Shown in pieces: positions 38,899 to 50,028 of a stretch of 64,000 nucleotides of DNA; the first letter of the stretch is position 1; each line of letters opens with the position of its first letter. The position numbers and the translations under genes were made by a program. The notes beneath the pieces were generated by a model. The model was not told the DNA's origin. It saw nothing but the letters and a program-made list of their open reading frames with translations, and ran no database searches. The DNA is from Rotaria sp. Silwood1. Taxonomy: Eukaryota; Rotifera; Eurotatoria; Philodinida; Philodinidae. The stretch covers positions 1,488,001 through 1,552,000 of the forward strand of contig CAJNOP010000012.1 of assembly GCA_905250075.1 (NCBI GenBank), in the 5' to 3' direction.

Positions 38899-41800
38899 CA
38901 TGTTATCTTGGATGAGGAATAATATTCATATATATATATATCAAGATTAGTCTTTTTTTTTAAATTTCTTTTTTTTTCTATGTGGAAAATTTCATTGTTG
39001 ATAATATCTATCATTGATTATGATCATCAAAATGTGTACCTCATCCTAGGTGCCGTTACCTGGAGGTGCGCTATCATCGTCCGGAAGAAATACACAAAGG
39101 CCGTCTGATTGAGAGTCGTGTTGAAAATATCATCGTTTTCCTGCCGGATATTGCTGCTGCCTGCATGCCATCAAGCCTCGAATGGGAAGAAACAATATCA
39201 ATGTACAAACAAGCATGTAATGAAGAAATTGCTGAAGAACTCAATGAAGACAATATATCCGTACATATACATATATTCGTTGATCTCTTTTCTTTTCCTC
39301 CTTTATTCTTTCTTGCGTTCCAGACAATAATTTTAAATTCTAGATCTATCTTTCTGCCCTTTTCCTTTTTTTTCTCATATTTATTTTTTTATTTTGAATA
39401 AAGCATGTTTTTTTTTATATCATATTTTAGGATCATAATATTGAAACACGTAGTGCATCTCATCATGCATCTATTGATATTGAAAATCTTCGTGTATGAT
39501 TTAGTTTTTATTATTTTCGTTTTTTTTTTTATTTATTTGTTGATATTTTTAGGTTATTGACCTTAAAGCTGAATTAAAAGCACGTGGACAACATGTAACT
39601 GGTTTAAAAAGTGACTTAAAAAAACGTTTAGCAAAAATTCTTCAACAAGAAAAAGTAAGAATTTAAAATAGTGATAATATAAAATTTTTTTTTGTCATGG
39701 TTTGATAGAACTACCTCGAAAAAAGTCGCTTTCGAGATATTTTAACGATATTTTTGTATTGTATAAGACTGAGAAAATCAATCCTGACCATCAGATCTTC
39801 AGTTCGAAATAAAACGAATATCAACCTGATGAGGAGACCTTTTCAAATGTTTCCTTTCAGTTTCAATGATTTTTTTTTGTTAATAGATAATACATTGCGT
39901 TTTAATAAACACTCGAAAAGGATTTGGATTTTTATTAAGATTCGACTGGTAAGGCAACCTGTCCTAATGTCAAATCGATTTTTAATCAAGACGATATTCA
40001 TTTGATGAGTCATAGAAAAGTCTAGAATAGTTCAGTTATTCGTTCTTGAATTATCGAACATTGACTAGATTTTCCAGCAGAAAGCTGTAGTCTCTCACCA
40101 GTTACATAAAAAAACTGAATTTTAAATTTTAACTTCAAACTTTACGCGAACAAAGTTCTTAATGAGATATTCACTATTCGAAATTTTCTTATGTATAAAA
40201 GCTAATTTTGTTGATATCTTTACGTCTCAAGAAAGGAAATGCTAGTTGCACAGTAAATTAATCTCATCGAGAACATTGTTCGCGGAAATTTCGATGTTGG
40301 AAATCGAAAGTCGTTTTTTTCCCATGACCTGAGAGAACGATCAATCTAGTCAAATTTTGGTTTATCAAGAATGAGAGTCTAGAAGACAAAACCATTCAAG
40401 ACCTTTCTATGAATCATCAAATAAATGTCGTCTTGGCCAAAAAGCAATTAGCCATCTGAAGAGACTTCACGTTTTCGAATTTTCAACTGAAACACTGCGC
40501 ACATAGAGAAATTGAGTAGATTAATATGGATAAAAAATTTAGACATTTTGAACAAAGTCTCTTCAAGATATAGATCCTTTTTCAGGGGTAGTGTACGCAA
40601 TATGCTTTTCTAAAAGCTTCATATTGCAAAAGAACTTTATTCAAAACTTCTGAATTTTTTATGGAAACTAGTCTAATCAAGTTCTTTATATAAGCAATGT
40701 TTCAGATCAAAATTCGATAATTTGAGGGCTGTAGAAAGTGAGCATAATAAAAATTTAATAGCTCAGTAAAATCTTAATAAGAACTTATATTATTTTAGGG
40801 TTTTTATTAAAACTATATGTAGTATTTATAGACCAAGAAAAACTTTGCAATCGAAGAAAGACATCTAAGGAAGTTCTCTCATTCGAAGATGTACAGATTA
40901 GAGTAACAGTGAGGCATTGTTAAGATCAAAATCTCATGAAAATAATTTTTCAGCCTTAATAATACTATTCGATACATATTTATGAGCTGATTCTTAATAT
41001 GATATTTTCTTTTTCTTCTGAAACTTAAGCTCTGAGAGTTAATGTATTTGAATACAAATCTGTATTTATGTTGCTTTGCTGTCAATTCGACAAACTCAAT
41101 CTTTGTCAACATTATTGTCAAGCACGTTCTAAAATAAGTATTGAAATATGCGGGTAAATAAATTAAGTCTCCTCCCCCGCAAACCATGACAGACATAGCC
41201 TTGAAAATGTCATAGATCTTGTTATTAATATGCAATGACAGATCATATATCAATCACATGTCGTTATAATATATGAACTATGTTTCTTTTTTAATTGGTT
41301 TGGAAGATTAAGTAAAACGACAATAAAATAATGTATCCTAAAACGGATAGAATAAAATAATTTCTTTGTGATTAACAACATCAGCTACATCCTATTTGCT
41401 ATGTTAATTCTACAAAAATAGTGATAACAGTATTTTAACGTAATTTTTACGACAAAAATATCGTTTGAATATGTCAAAAGTATCATTTTTAGATGTAATT
41501 TCATGAATTCGATTCAATCATGATTTACAAAAAAAAAACAGAAACCCTTTCTCATAGTAATCAATTCTATATTTTATTTAGATTGATGAAGAAAAAACAG
41601 AATCATCTACTAATAATAATGATGAACAACAACAACAACAGCAATCTTCAACAACTCCAAATGAAACTGCATCAAATTCAACTAAAATTGAAACAAAAGA
41701 ACATACACAAGCTGATATTGATAAATTACGTAAAGAAATTGAAGCTAAATATCAACTTCCATCACATCGTTCGATACTTGTTCATCCAACAATAGCTAAA

Positions 41801-44800
41801 GGAGATAAATTCGATTGTCGTATTGTATCTCTTCATTATTTACTTAATTATGCAAATAAAGATACAATCAAAGAAAAATGCTTTGAAGTAATAAATAATA
41901 TAATTTTATAAAAATAATTAAAAATTTTTATTTAAAATGAAATTTTTCTGTATTTTAGTTGTATCTTTTTTCTGAAGCTTTTAATGAAATGCTTATGCGT
42001 GATTATTCTTATCATATTTATCGATCATTATATAGTTGTTTAGAAGTAAAAGATACAAATATTGAAAATGAAACTGAAACATCAACTATTGAACATAAGA
42101 ATGATCAACAAGAACAAAATGAAACAAAAATTGATAATAAAGAAGAACAAATTGAATCAATGATAACAAGTAATGATGATGTTATTCTTCCTGGTCTTGA
42201 TTTAAATACAGAAGAAAATGAAAAAAAACGTAAACGATCAACGAGTGAAGTAAATAAAAAACATTTTTTTTTTTTTTGTTTTCTAAAAAAAACAAAATTA
42301 TTGTTTTATTCTACAATTTATTATGTATTTAGGAAGATTCATCATCTCAACGAAAAAAATCAATACAAGAAGAAACAATGGAAAAAAGTCCAAATGATGA
42401 ACAAAAATCAACATTAACTATTGCACAAACTGGTCAACGTACAATTCATCCAGAATTATTACTTTCATTTACATTTTTTGATCGTAATCGTTGTGGTTAT
42501 TTAACTGAAAAAGATCTTGAAGAAATTCTTTTACTATCAGGTTTATCCTTAACAAAAAATGAAGTAATATTTAGGAACAAAAAAAACAAATAATTAAACT
42601 TAATTTTTTAATTTTAATTTTTTTTATTCAAGGCTAAAATGTTAGTTAGTCGTATAGCTCATAATGAAAAAGTTCCATATCATCAATTAACTGACAAAAC
42701 TTTGCCAATCGATGATCATAATAATACAAATCATATTGAAACAAACGAAACTGATATTGATCCACTTGCACCAAAAGGTAAACTAATTTAAAAAGAAAAA
42801 GCTTATCAATGTAGCCCTTTTAGGGCTAAAATTCAAAATGCACATGTATTATATTTATGGATAGAAGCAAGATGATTTCGATCCTAGGATTAAATGCTTT
42901 TAGACAAAGATTAGGATTAAGTCTTTTGGCTGAGGCAACGTTTCTTTTTAATCGAGACTGTAATGAAAAATAGGTGTTCCCTCATGTTCAATTTTTTAGC
43001 TTCGTTATACTAATACAATATGCATGAAAAATCTCTAATAGACTGTAGTTATTCTTCAATAGTGATTGATCTCGAGAAAAATGAATGATATTGCTGCTAG
43101 GGATGTACCGAGACTCTCGGTGCGGGTAGTCTCGGTCGAAAAACTGAAAAAATAATAATCTCGACCGAGAGTGAATACAATGCTTACCCAGGATAAAGAA
43201 CGAATAAGAAGTTAATTGTACTCGAGACCAATATTCATTAACACCGAGACCAAGGCTAACTGAAACCGAGCCCGAGAGGCTCGGTTTCAGTACATCCCTA
43301 ATTGCTGCATTTCGAAATAAATTTTAATGATGCTTTATTTATTGTTTACTTCGTTACTAGATATTTTAATCTAAAATTATTATTATTATTATTCTAACTA
43401 TTGATTTAATTGATACATAAGCTTTTTGTACACATCTATGATATCTTGATCTTATGATGAAGTGTGAAAAATCAATATATCATTAATTATGATCCTAAAT
43501 ATGATTGTTAATACTCACAGAGTTTATTTAGAACAATTACAAACATTTTCCAATCATATAAATTTCAAGAAACTCTTTAGAATGTTCTAATCTTGTTTTT
43601 TAATATCGTAAAGTATCTTTTTTGGTTGTTAGAAGAAATGTATTCATTGACCATTGAACATCTTCGCTGCTAACGTCCAAAATAGAATAGATGGAACTGA
43701 AAGACTTTGATTTAAAAGTTTCATACACTATATTTTCTTTGGAAAAATAGTGTCTGAATTTCATAAAATTATCTTTTTCTTTTCATAGGTAACTTACTTC
43801 TTTTACCACAACATATGTCTGTATTTGGTTTGCGTACATCAATAACAAATAATGGACATCAATTAATAAGTTCAGTGGATAATCAACGAGCAATGAAACA
43901 ATTAGAAATGTCGAATAAAATTCAAACAGGACTTGAATTAAAAATTGATACATTAAAAAAAGAAATTCGTAAGTTGAAATAAAAATTATATTTATTATAC
44001 TAATAGTTCCTATGAAAAGTCTCGATTCACAATTTAACTATAGTAAAAAGCAAAATTTTTAATTTCATATAAATTTATCGAATTCTTATTGATAAATTTG
44101 ATTTTAATTTAGATAAATTAACTGATGAATTACATACAGCACAAAAAAGTAATCGTTCTTATAATGATCAATTAACCGATACAAAAAAACGTCTACGAGA
44201 TACTCAACATGATCTTAAAGAACTTGAAGATAAATATAAACGTTATTCCGATGCACTTTATCGTGTTCGAAGTGAATCACGTTCAACATTTGATCATTTA
44301 ACACATGTACTTGGCATTAAAGAAAAACAACCATCACAAACACGAAAATCTGAAGATGATACTAAGAAAAATATTGGAATGAAAACAGATGTAAAATCAT
44401 CGAATGAATTAGATAAAACTAAACAAACAGAAAAACCTATTGAACAAGAACCAGCAACTAAAATTGAAGGTAAAAATGATTATACAAACAGAACATGACT
44501 AGAATTCACCAGTCTTAGTTGAGTTGCTAAAATCTTACGCGGAATTAAAATCATTAAATTATCAGATAGATACGAAAATTTTATATCTATTTTAAGAAAC
44601 TTTTAATATTTAAACATTGACATAAAATAAGACGTCACATATGTGAGTAATTAAATAGAACTATATTCTACATATATACTGAATTCTTTAATCTCAAGAA
44701 TGAAATTCAAATGAAGATTTTTCAACATAGATTGAACAATTTTTATATGTATGTAATGATTTAATGGTTCCAGCTTTTTGGAATCATCGAACTCCAGACA

Positions 44801-45774
44801 TGATCACCATCAATTGGACTTTAATTCTTTATGGGAGTTTTCTTTTGCACAAGTTCTTTCTCAATGAATATGTAAAGATACATTAGCCCTTCTAGCTCAC
44901 ACTTAAGTAGCTGATTAGTTAATAATTAAAATTAATTAATCAAAGTTTAATTAGTGAATAACTGTCTAAACTGATAAAGAACAGAGTTCATAGTTTAATA
45001 ATAGACTCCACATCACTCATCACCATATCTAAAGTTACTTTTCAGCAAGATCGTACTCCGCAAAAATCATCTGTCTAAAACCAGTTTTTCAGAGATCCAA
45101 TCTCGAGATTTTTAATAAAGACTTGTACCATTTATAATTGATTTTTGAACTCCTCATTCAATTACAAGAAGGTTTTTTATTTCTATGTTTCTATTTACTC
45201 ACATCGCCAACAAAGAATAAACTGAATTTTTTAAAAAGTCTAAGCATGCTTAAGAAAAATCTCACGTAAAGATTTTCCAGTCTGAAGAGTTTTCTACAAA
45301 GCACACAATTAAAAACCATATCTTATTTCATATCACGTCGCTAACGCTAGTTTTACAATAATAATTCCGCTGAATAAAGATCCATAGGCTTGAATTTTTC
45401 AGCGTTTCTATAGTTATAGTGGAACCAGGGAAGAGGGCTCATACCCGTTTACCGGTCGTCTTTGAATCTTCTCTGGCAAGATTTTTGAAAGATGTATTCT
45501 TTTCGTCAGAAGAAGTTGAGTCTCCCTAGTCCAAGATTTTGACTTCGTCACTGATTTAGAGTCACTCAAAATACATCAGTTATATGAAAAATTAGTCAAA
45601 AAGAATTTCTAGGTTATGAGATATATATATATAGATATGTGCATTTCTATTTCATGGATAACGAATAAATCTGTCTATATTATAACAGAATATTGTTTAC
45701 AATTTTATCCATAAACGATTTTCTTTTTCGTTTTAGAAACTCTTCCAACTGAAACTAATGATACTGAACAATAA
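36728..45774 (+). CDS. CCAR1: Cell division cycle and apoptosis regulator 1 (CCAR1) homologue
   Basis: Nuclear coactivator and RNA-processing protein, 1081 residues (human 1150). Exons: 36728-36931, 36991-37115, 37175-37320, 37379-37703, 37773-38001, 38501-38793, 39050-39260, 39431-39493, 39553-39654, 41582-41887, 41959-42249, 42333-42563, 42633-42777, 43789-43968, 44113-44469, 45737-45774. Domains in order: poly-Gly N-terminus; S1-like fold (GTVSNVYRDFGVIDNEISF); basic Arg/Ser linker; the LAIKA/DBC1 core (VMLMSSPDIQTL, GGPWSPSLDG, RYHRPEEIHKGR); SAP domain (LRVIDLKAELKARGQHVTGL); the conserved FDCRIVSLHYLL and FNEMLMRDY blocks; a degenerate EF-hand (FDRNRCGYLTEKDLEEIL) lacking calcium ligands as in vertebrates; and a C-terminal coiled coil. 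Exon 39050-39260 has GC-richer codons than its neighbours. The alternative donor at 36918 for exon 1 would break the phase. CCAR2 is less likely because the SAP domain is present. Confidence 0.95.
38862..38897. repeat. ATT trinucleotide microsatellite
   Basis: About twelve uninterrupted ATT units inside a CCAR1 intron, giving a poly-Asn frame on the minus strand. Confidence 0.9.
39655..41581. other. Long CCAR1 intron, 1927 bp
   Basis: Holds a dispersed repeat at about 40470-40770 shared with an ECT2 intron, and a sequence near 41290-41400 that resembles 3690-3780. A 124-codon minus-strand frame at 40879-41253 lacks coding character. Confidence 0.55.
40470..40770. repeat. Dispersed repeat copy A
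   Basis: Shares AACTTTATTCAAAACTTCTG, followed by GAAACTAGT and GTTCTTTATATAA-like segments in the same order, with the ECT2 intron at about 61880-62170. The match is uneven but co-linear over about 250 bp. Probably an old mobile-element relic. Confidence 0.6.
43098..43300. mobile_element. hAT-like MITE, 203 bp, with 8 bp target duplication
   Basis: The terminal inverted repeat TAGGGATGTAC is exact at both ends and is followed by CGAG/CTCGG-rich imperfect arms. It is flanked by the direct repeat ATTGCTGC at 43090-43097 and 43301-43308. Eight-base duplications with TAGGG/CAGGG-type ends are typical of hAT elements. It has no ORF, so it is non-autonomous. It sits inside CCAR1 intron 42778-43788 and is GC-richer than its surroundings. 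Confidence 0.9.
44470..45736. other. Last CCAR1 intron, 1267 bp
   Basis: AT-rich intron before a 12-codon terminal exon. No ORF or clear element was seen. Confidence 0.5.
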
Positions 45775-46169
45775 AGACGAACTTCTTTGATTTGTGTCAT
45801 AATAAGAATTGTATGTCATGTTTTTTTTCTTCTTTTTTTTTTTTTTTTTGTTTTTTCTTCTCTTGATTACAACTAATTGATTGATATATATCTTTGTTTT
45901 GTGTAAACATTCAGTTGTTTTTATTTGAGAGAAGGAATATATGTACGCGTGTGTTTATTGTCATTGATTGATTGATTGTGTTTATTCATCTTTCTTCTTG
46001 TGAATTGTGTTATATGTCTATGTAAACGGTAACAAAAAAAAAAAAACAAAAAGAACCTCAGCAAAATTTATTATTAATTTTCATTGCTATATTTGTTCTT
46101 CTCTCAAACTTTAGACAAAAAAAATTAAATCATTAAAAATTTTCTATAAATAATAACAAAAAAAAAAGA
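45775..46169. other. CCAR1 3' UTR and promoter of HMG gene
   Basis: The 395 bp gap contains long T and A tracts and no ORF. It must hold the CCAR1 terminator side and the TFAM-like promoter; no specific sites were assigned. Confidence 0.4.
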
Positions 46170-47905
46170 ATGTGGGCAACAGGTACAACACATATGATTG
46201 CTCGTTTAACAAGTTCAACATTATTTGCTAAGTAGGAATATTGAAAAAAAAAAAAGAAATTTTCTTGATTTAAACGATTATACAATATTACTTACTTTCA
46301 GTCATAATGTTCTATCAATGTTTGGATTTGATCATCGTCTAGCATCTACAACAAGTCAAAAAACACCATCATCATCGGATAATGTTGAAGAAAGTTGGCA
46401 TGTAGTAGCAAGATTACGAGATTTACGTGCTCGTACTCCTTATGCACTTTTTATTAAAGATAATTATACTGAAACAAGTAAAAAATATCCAGGTAAAATA
46501 ATTAGATTTATAAAAATAAAATTTTTATAGAATAATATTAGATTTAAAAATGATCGATATTAGTAAAAAAATTGCTGAAGCATGGAAAAGTTTACCTGAT
46601 GATAAAAAACAAGTATAAAATATAAGAAAATTAAATATATTTTTTTTTCAATTAATTTTTGTTTTAAAGACTTATATAAAATTATCACAAGATCAAAAAG
46701 CTATTTATGAAAAAGAAAAAAATCGTTTATCACCAACTGATTTACAAAATGTTGATGCCGATGAAAAAGCTCGAAGAATTGAACATCGTGTTAAAAAAGT
46801 TTGTATTAATCAATAAATTCATTTATATAATATGTTTATTTATTTAGAGTATTCAACACTTACCAACAAAAAAACCACGTACAGCATTTGTTCATTTTAT
46901 GTTATCACTTGATCGTGGCAATGCTGATTTACGTGTATGAATTTTTGTTATTTTAATTAAAAATAAATATTTTATTTTATATATAGGATTTTATGAAAGG
47001 AGCATCTCAACGATGGTCACAAATGCCTGTACAAGATAAACAAGTAAAAATTTCTATGTCTTATTCTCTATGCCTATATAAAGAAAAAAAATATTTGTAG
47101 AAATTTGAAGATCTTTATCAAGAAGAAAAACAACAATATAGTAAAGCTTTGGTTGATTGGGCTGCACACAATAATGAAGTATTAAAACCAAAAATTCGAC
47201 GATCTTCATCATCGACTTCTTCGAAAAAACAAAAGAGTGTTAGTATTGATTAAATTGTCTTGTTGAATAAAAATATTCGTTACTTAGTTCGTATTTTCTT
47301 TAGCTTTATTAATAACTATTATTATACTTTGAAGCTATTGATAAATAACGTCCGAGGAAAAAAAGAATATAGTGTGTATTTTTCACATGGCAGACAAACA
47401 TGTAACTTTCGGTCTTGGAAGCGTCTTTTGTTTTTGTTTAGAAGATCACTTTTAAGAAAAGAAAGATTTTTTTTCGATGAAAAACGCTTGAGGAAAACTT
47501 GCTCAAATATTTTTGTTAGAAACTTTTGTGCAGAGCAAGAGTTAGTCAAAACTAGATCAGTGAAGTGGTCAAAAATTACGGTTTTTACCTACACATTCTT
47601 GATGTATAACCTTTTTTCTCATATATTGAAAAAACTTTTTGCTAAAAAAAAAGATTCTTTAAAGTTTTTCATATTTTTTATATTAGACTGAAGCAAAAGA
47701 AACATCACCAATTCGCAAAAGAGCAGTGAAAAAGAAAACCAATGATTCTACAAAATCGACTGTTTCCGTTGCAAAATCATCAACTGCAAAAAAGTCAACT
47801 AAAGGAACAAGTGATAAGGAAAAATCATCATCTTCATCATCTGATGATGAACTATCATCACGAATGAAAAAATCAAGCAAAACAACCGATTCAAAGAAAT
47901 CATAA
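46170..47905 (+). CDS. Two-HMG-box protein, TFAM-like
   Basis: DNA-bending protein of 317 residues. Exons: 46170-46231, 46302-46492, 46542-46612, 46670-46798, 46848-46934, 46987-47043, 47101-47238, 47687-47905. The N-terminus (MWATGTTHMIARLTSSTLF) is basic/hydroxylated and lacks acidic residues, as expected of a mitochondrial presequence. HMG box 1 begins at TPYALFIKDNY and continues KIAEAWKSLPDDKKQ; box 2 begins KKPRTAFVHFML and continues RWSQMPVQDKQKFEDLY. A charged linker joins them. Two boxes after a presequence is the TFAM layout, so a role in mitochondrial DNA packaging and transcription is inferred. Unlike vertebrate TFAM, a Lys/Ser-rich tail of about 90 residues follows (KSSTAKKSTKG, then SSSSSSDDE). 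A nuclear HMGB-like protein is the alternative. Confidence 0.82.
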
Positions 47906-48167
47906 ACATTAAAGTTAATTTTCTGTATATTCATTTTCTATGCTCAGGTATCATCTCGTCTTTTCTTTTTTCTTTCGATTTCTCGATGTTCTCTTCATGT
48001 TGTTTTTTTTGTGCTTTCATTAGTTTTTTTGATTTGTATTCGCATGACACACTGTATTTTCGTGATGATTATGCTGATGATTAATTGTCTTCTTTATTTG
48101 AAAAAAAAAATCCACACACACACAAGTAGAAAAAAAAAAGCAGAATCTGTCGATACGTAGATTATAT

Positions 48168-50028
48168 TCAAGTAATTAAAGGCAATGCTTTTCGAAGTTC
48201 TGCAATATTTTTAAAATCGATTAAACCATTATCAAGATATTGTATTTGATAATTGCCAAAACCTAGATTAAAAATTCAATAATTAAATAATCATTTCGTT
48301 ATTTTACCTTCATCTTTAATTATTTGTGCAATATCTGTATCATTAACATAAACTTTATCATTAGTATAAAATTGAGGTGATGGATGAAGTAATTTTTGAT
48401 ATTCTTTTTGTATTGTAGTTTGGGGTTTTGTTGTATGAAAAGTATTATTTGAATATGTTGATAAATCATTAGAAGATGTTTGCCATGAAGATTTCAAAGT
48501 ATTATCATTATAACGTGAATGATAACGATTAATTCTTGCAGCTGTATTTTGTGGTCCATCTCGTGGTTTAGTTAATACTTTTGAAGGTGTGCTTGGTTCG
48601 ACTATTGTTTGATTTGGTTCATTAATTTCTATTGTTGGTTTGCTCGAATTTTTTAATGCTAATATTAAGATAATGATAAAAAGTATTAATAAAGCTAAGA
48701 TGAACATAGCTCCAATAATAATATGAACAGTTGATGCTAATTAATAAGAAATAAATTTTTTATTAGATAAAATAAAAACTCTATATGTGTTACTTACATG
48801 CATTCAAAGCTTTGAATAATAATTCAAAAAGTATACCAAGAAAAATACCAATAGTAAAAAATAGAGTATCAGTAAAAATAAGCAAGATTTTTTCGTCTCT
48901 TGATAACCTTTAGTAAAATAATAGAATAAAAATGAACGATTATTCTATTTTATACTTTTTATTAAAGATATTAATTTCTATCGAAGATGTTGAATATATT
49001 TGATTTTTATTCTAAATGTAAAATAAACAAAATCATCTAGATTCTTAAAATAATCAAACCTGATATTCAACTATAAACATTGTAATAATCAAAAGAAGGA
49101 TCATGAATAGAAGGAAACCCAATCCAATAGCATATAATCCATAACCTATTAATAATTAATATTATATGTGTCGGAGTTAGAGACCACTAAAATTTTACAT
49201 CCAATGGGCTCTAGTTGGTGTTAACTTTAAAATGTAGAAACGTAAAAATTGCGATGCACTACTTGAATCTAAATGATTATTCACTAATTAAACTTTTTCC
49301 ATCACGAGAGAACATCTCTAAGTGTCAAATCATCTTTTTCAGTCAGGACTATGTGCATCATGTAGACCCAAATTAGCTATGAGTGCTCTGAAAAGGCTTC
49401 GAGCTAACAGCTTATTGCTGCCGAAATATTGTAGTATTAGCACAATATATCGTGGTCTTCCTCAAAAAAACTTCGTTTCGAATTTCGAGTTGAAATTTTA
49501 CATCGAGACAAATGGTAACAAGAATGGTGTTTCTGAAGGGACTATTGCATCGTGCTAAAAATTACAGTAACTCGGAAGTAATAAGCTATTAGCTCAAACT
49601 CTTTTCAAGATATTCATAGCTCATTAGATGGATACAGTCTCGACTCAAAAGTAATTTGATGCTTAGAAATGTTTTCTAGTCAACCTATTTTCATCTAGAT
49701 GTGCATACAACTAAACAGAACGAGCACACTGAAAAAAGTTCAAGACTTTATCTTTCAGTATGAAAGATTTGTTAAGTTGTGTGCACACCTAGATGACACT
49801 ATGCTCATTTTTTCATAATAAAAATTTCAAAGATGCTTGCAACAAAGAAAAAAAACTTCAGCTAAATTCAACTTAATTGACTTGTAACGGCAACTCCGAC
49901 ATATGCAATTAAAACTAAACAATAAACTAACTTTTAATATAAAATCCTGGTGCTACACCACCAATAAAACCAAGAACAGTTATAATACCAGCTATTGCAA
50001 AAATAATCGCTGCGTTTCGTTCCAACAT
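48168..50028 (-). CDS. Four-pass membrane protein of unknown family, 290 aa
   Basis: Exons in transcript order: 49932-50028, 49060-49145, 48956-49011, 48798-48907, 48308-48736, 48168-48262; 873 bp, all junctions in phase. Hydrophobic segments lie near residues 7-25, 33-58, 86-110 and 119-142, with the short polar loop NKNQIYSTSSIEINIFNKK between TM2 and TM3. The C-terminal half (about 145 residues) is hydrophilic, Ser/Thr/Asn/Pro-rich and lacks motifs. The start MLERNAA leads directly into TM1, so no cleaved signal peptide is expected. The tetraspan plan with N-terminus inside recalls claudin, TMEM or clarin-like proteins, but the diagnostic residues of tetraspanins or claudins were not found. 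The gene is convergent with the TFAM-like gene, with 262 bp between the stops. Function unknown. Confidence 0.75.
49165..49905. mobile_element. Possible TIR element filling an intron
   Basis: TGTCGGAGTT at 49169-49178 is mirrored by AACTCCGACA at 49892-49901, both beside ATAT, inside the 786 bp intron 49146-49931. The other introns of this gene are 44-95 bp, except one of 61 bp class, so an insertion is plausible. The interior also contains a 106 bp foldback at 49691-49796. No transposase was seen. Confidence 0.5.
49691..49796. repeat. Imperfect foldback, 106 bp
   Basis: TCATCTAGATGTGCATACAA pairs with TTGTGTGCACACCTAGATGA (three mismatches over 22 bp) across an interior of about 62 bp. Confidence 0.6.

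Noticed and set aside
40879-41253. 124-codon minus-strand frame
   Set aside because: Lies antisense within a CCAR1 intron, with no recognisable motif and non-coding composition.
47260-47691. 143-codon frame
   Set aside because: It lies within the last intron of the TFAM-like gene and overlaps that intron's acceptor; the residues are Phe/Lys/Arg-rich noise.
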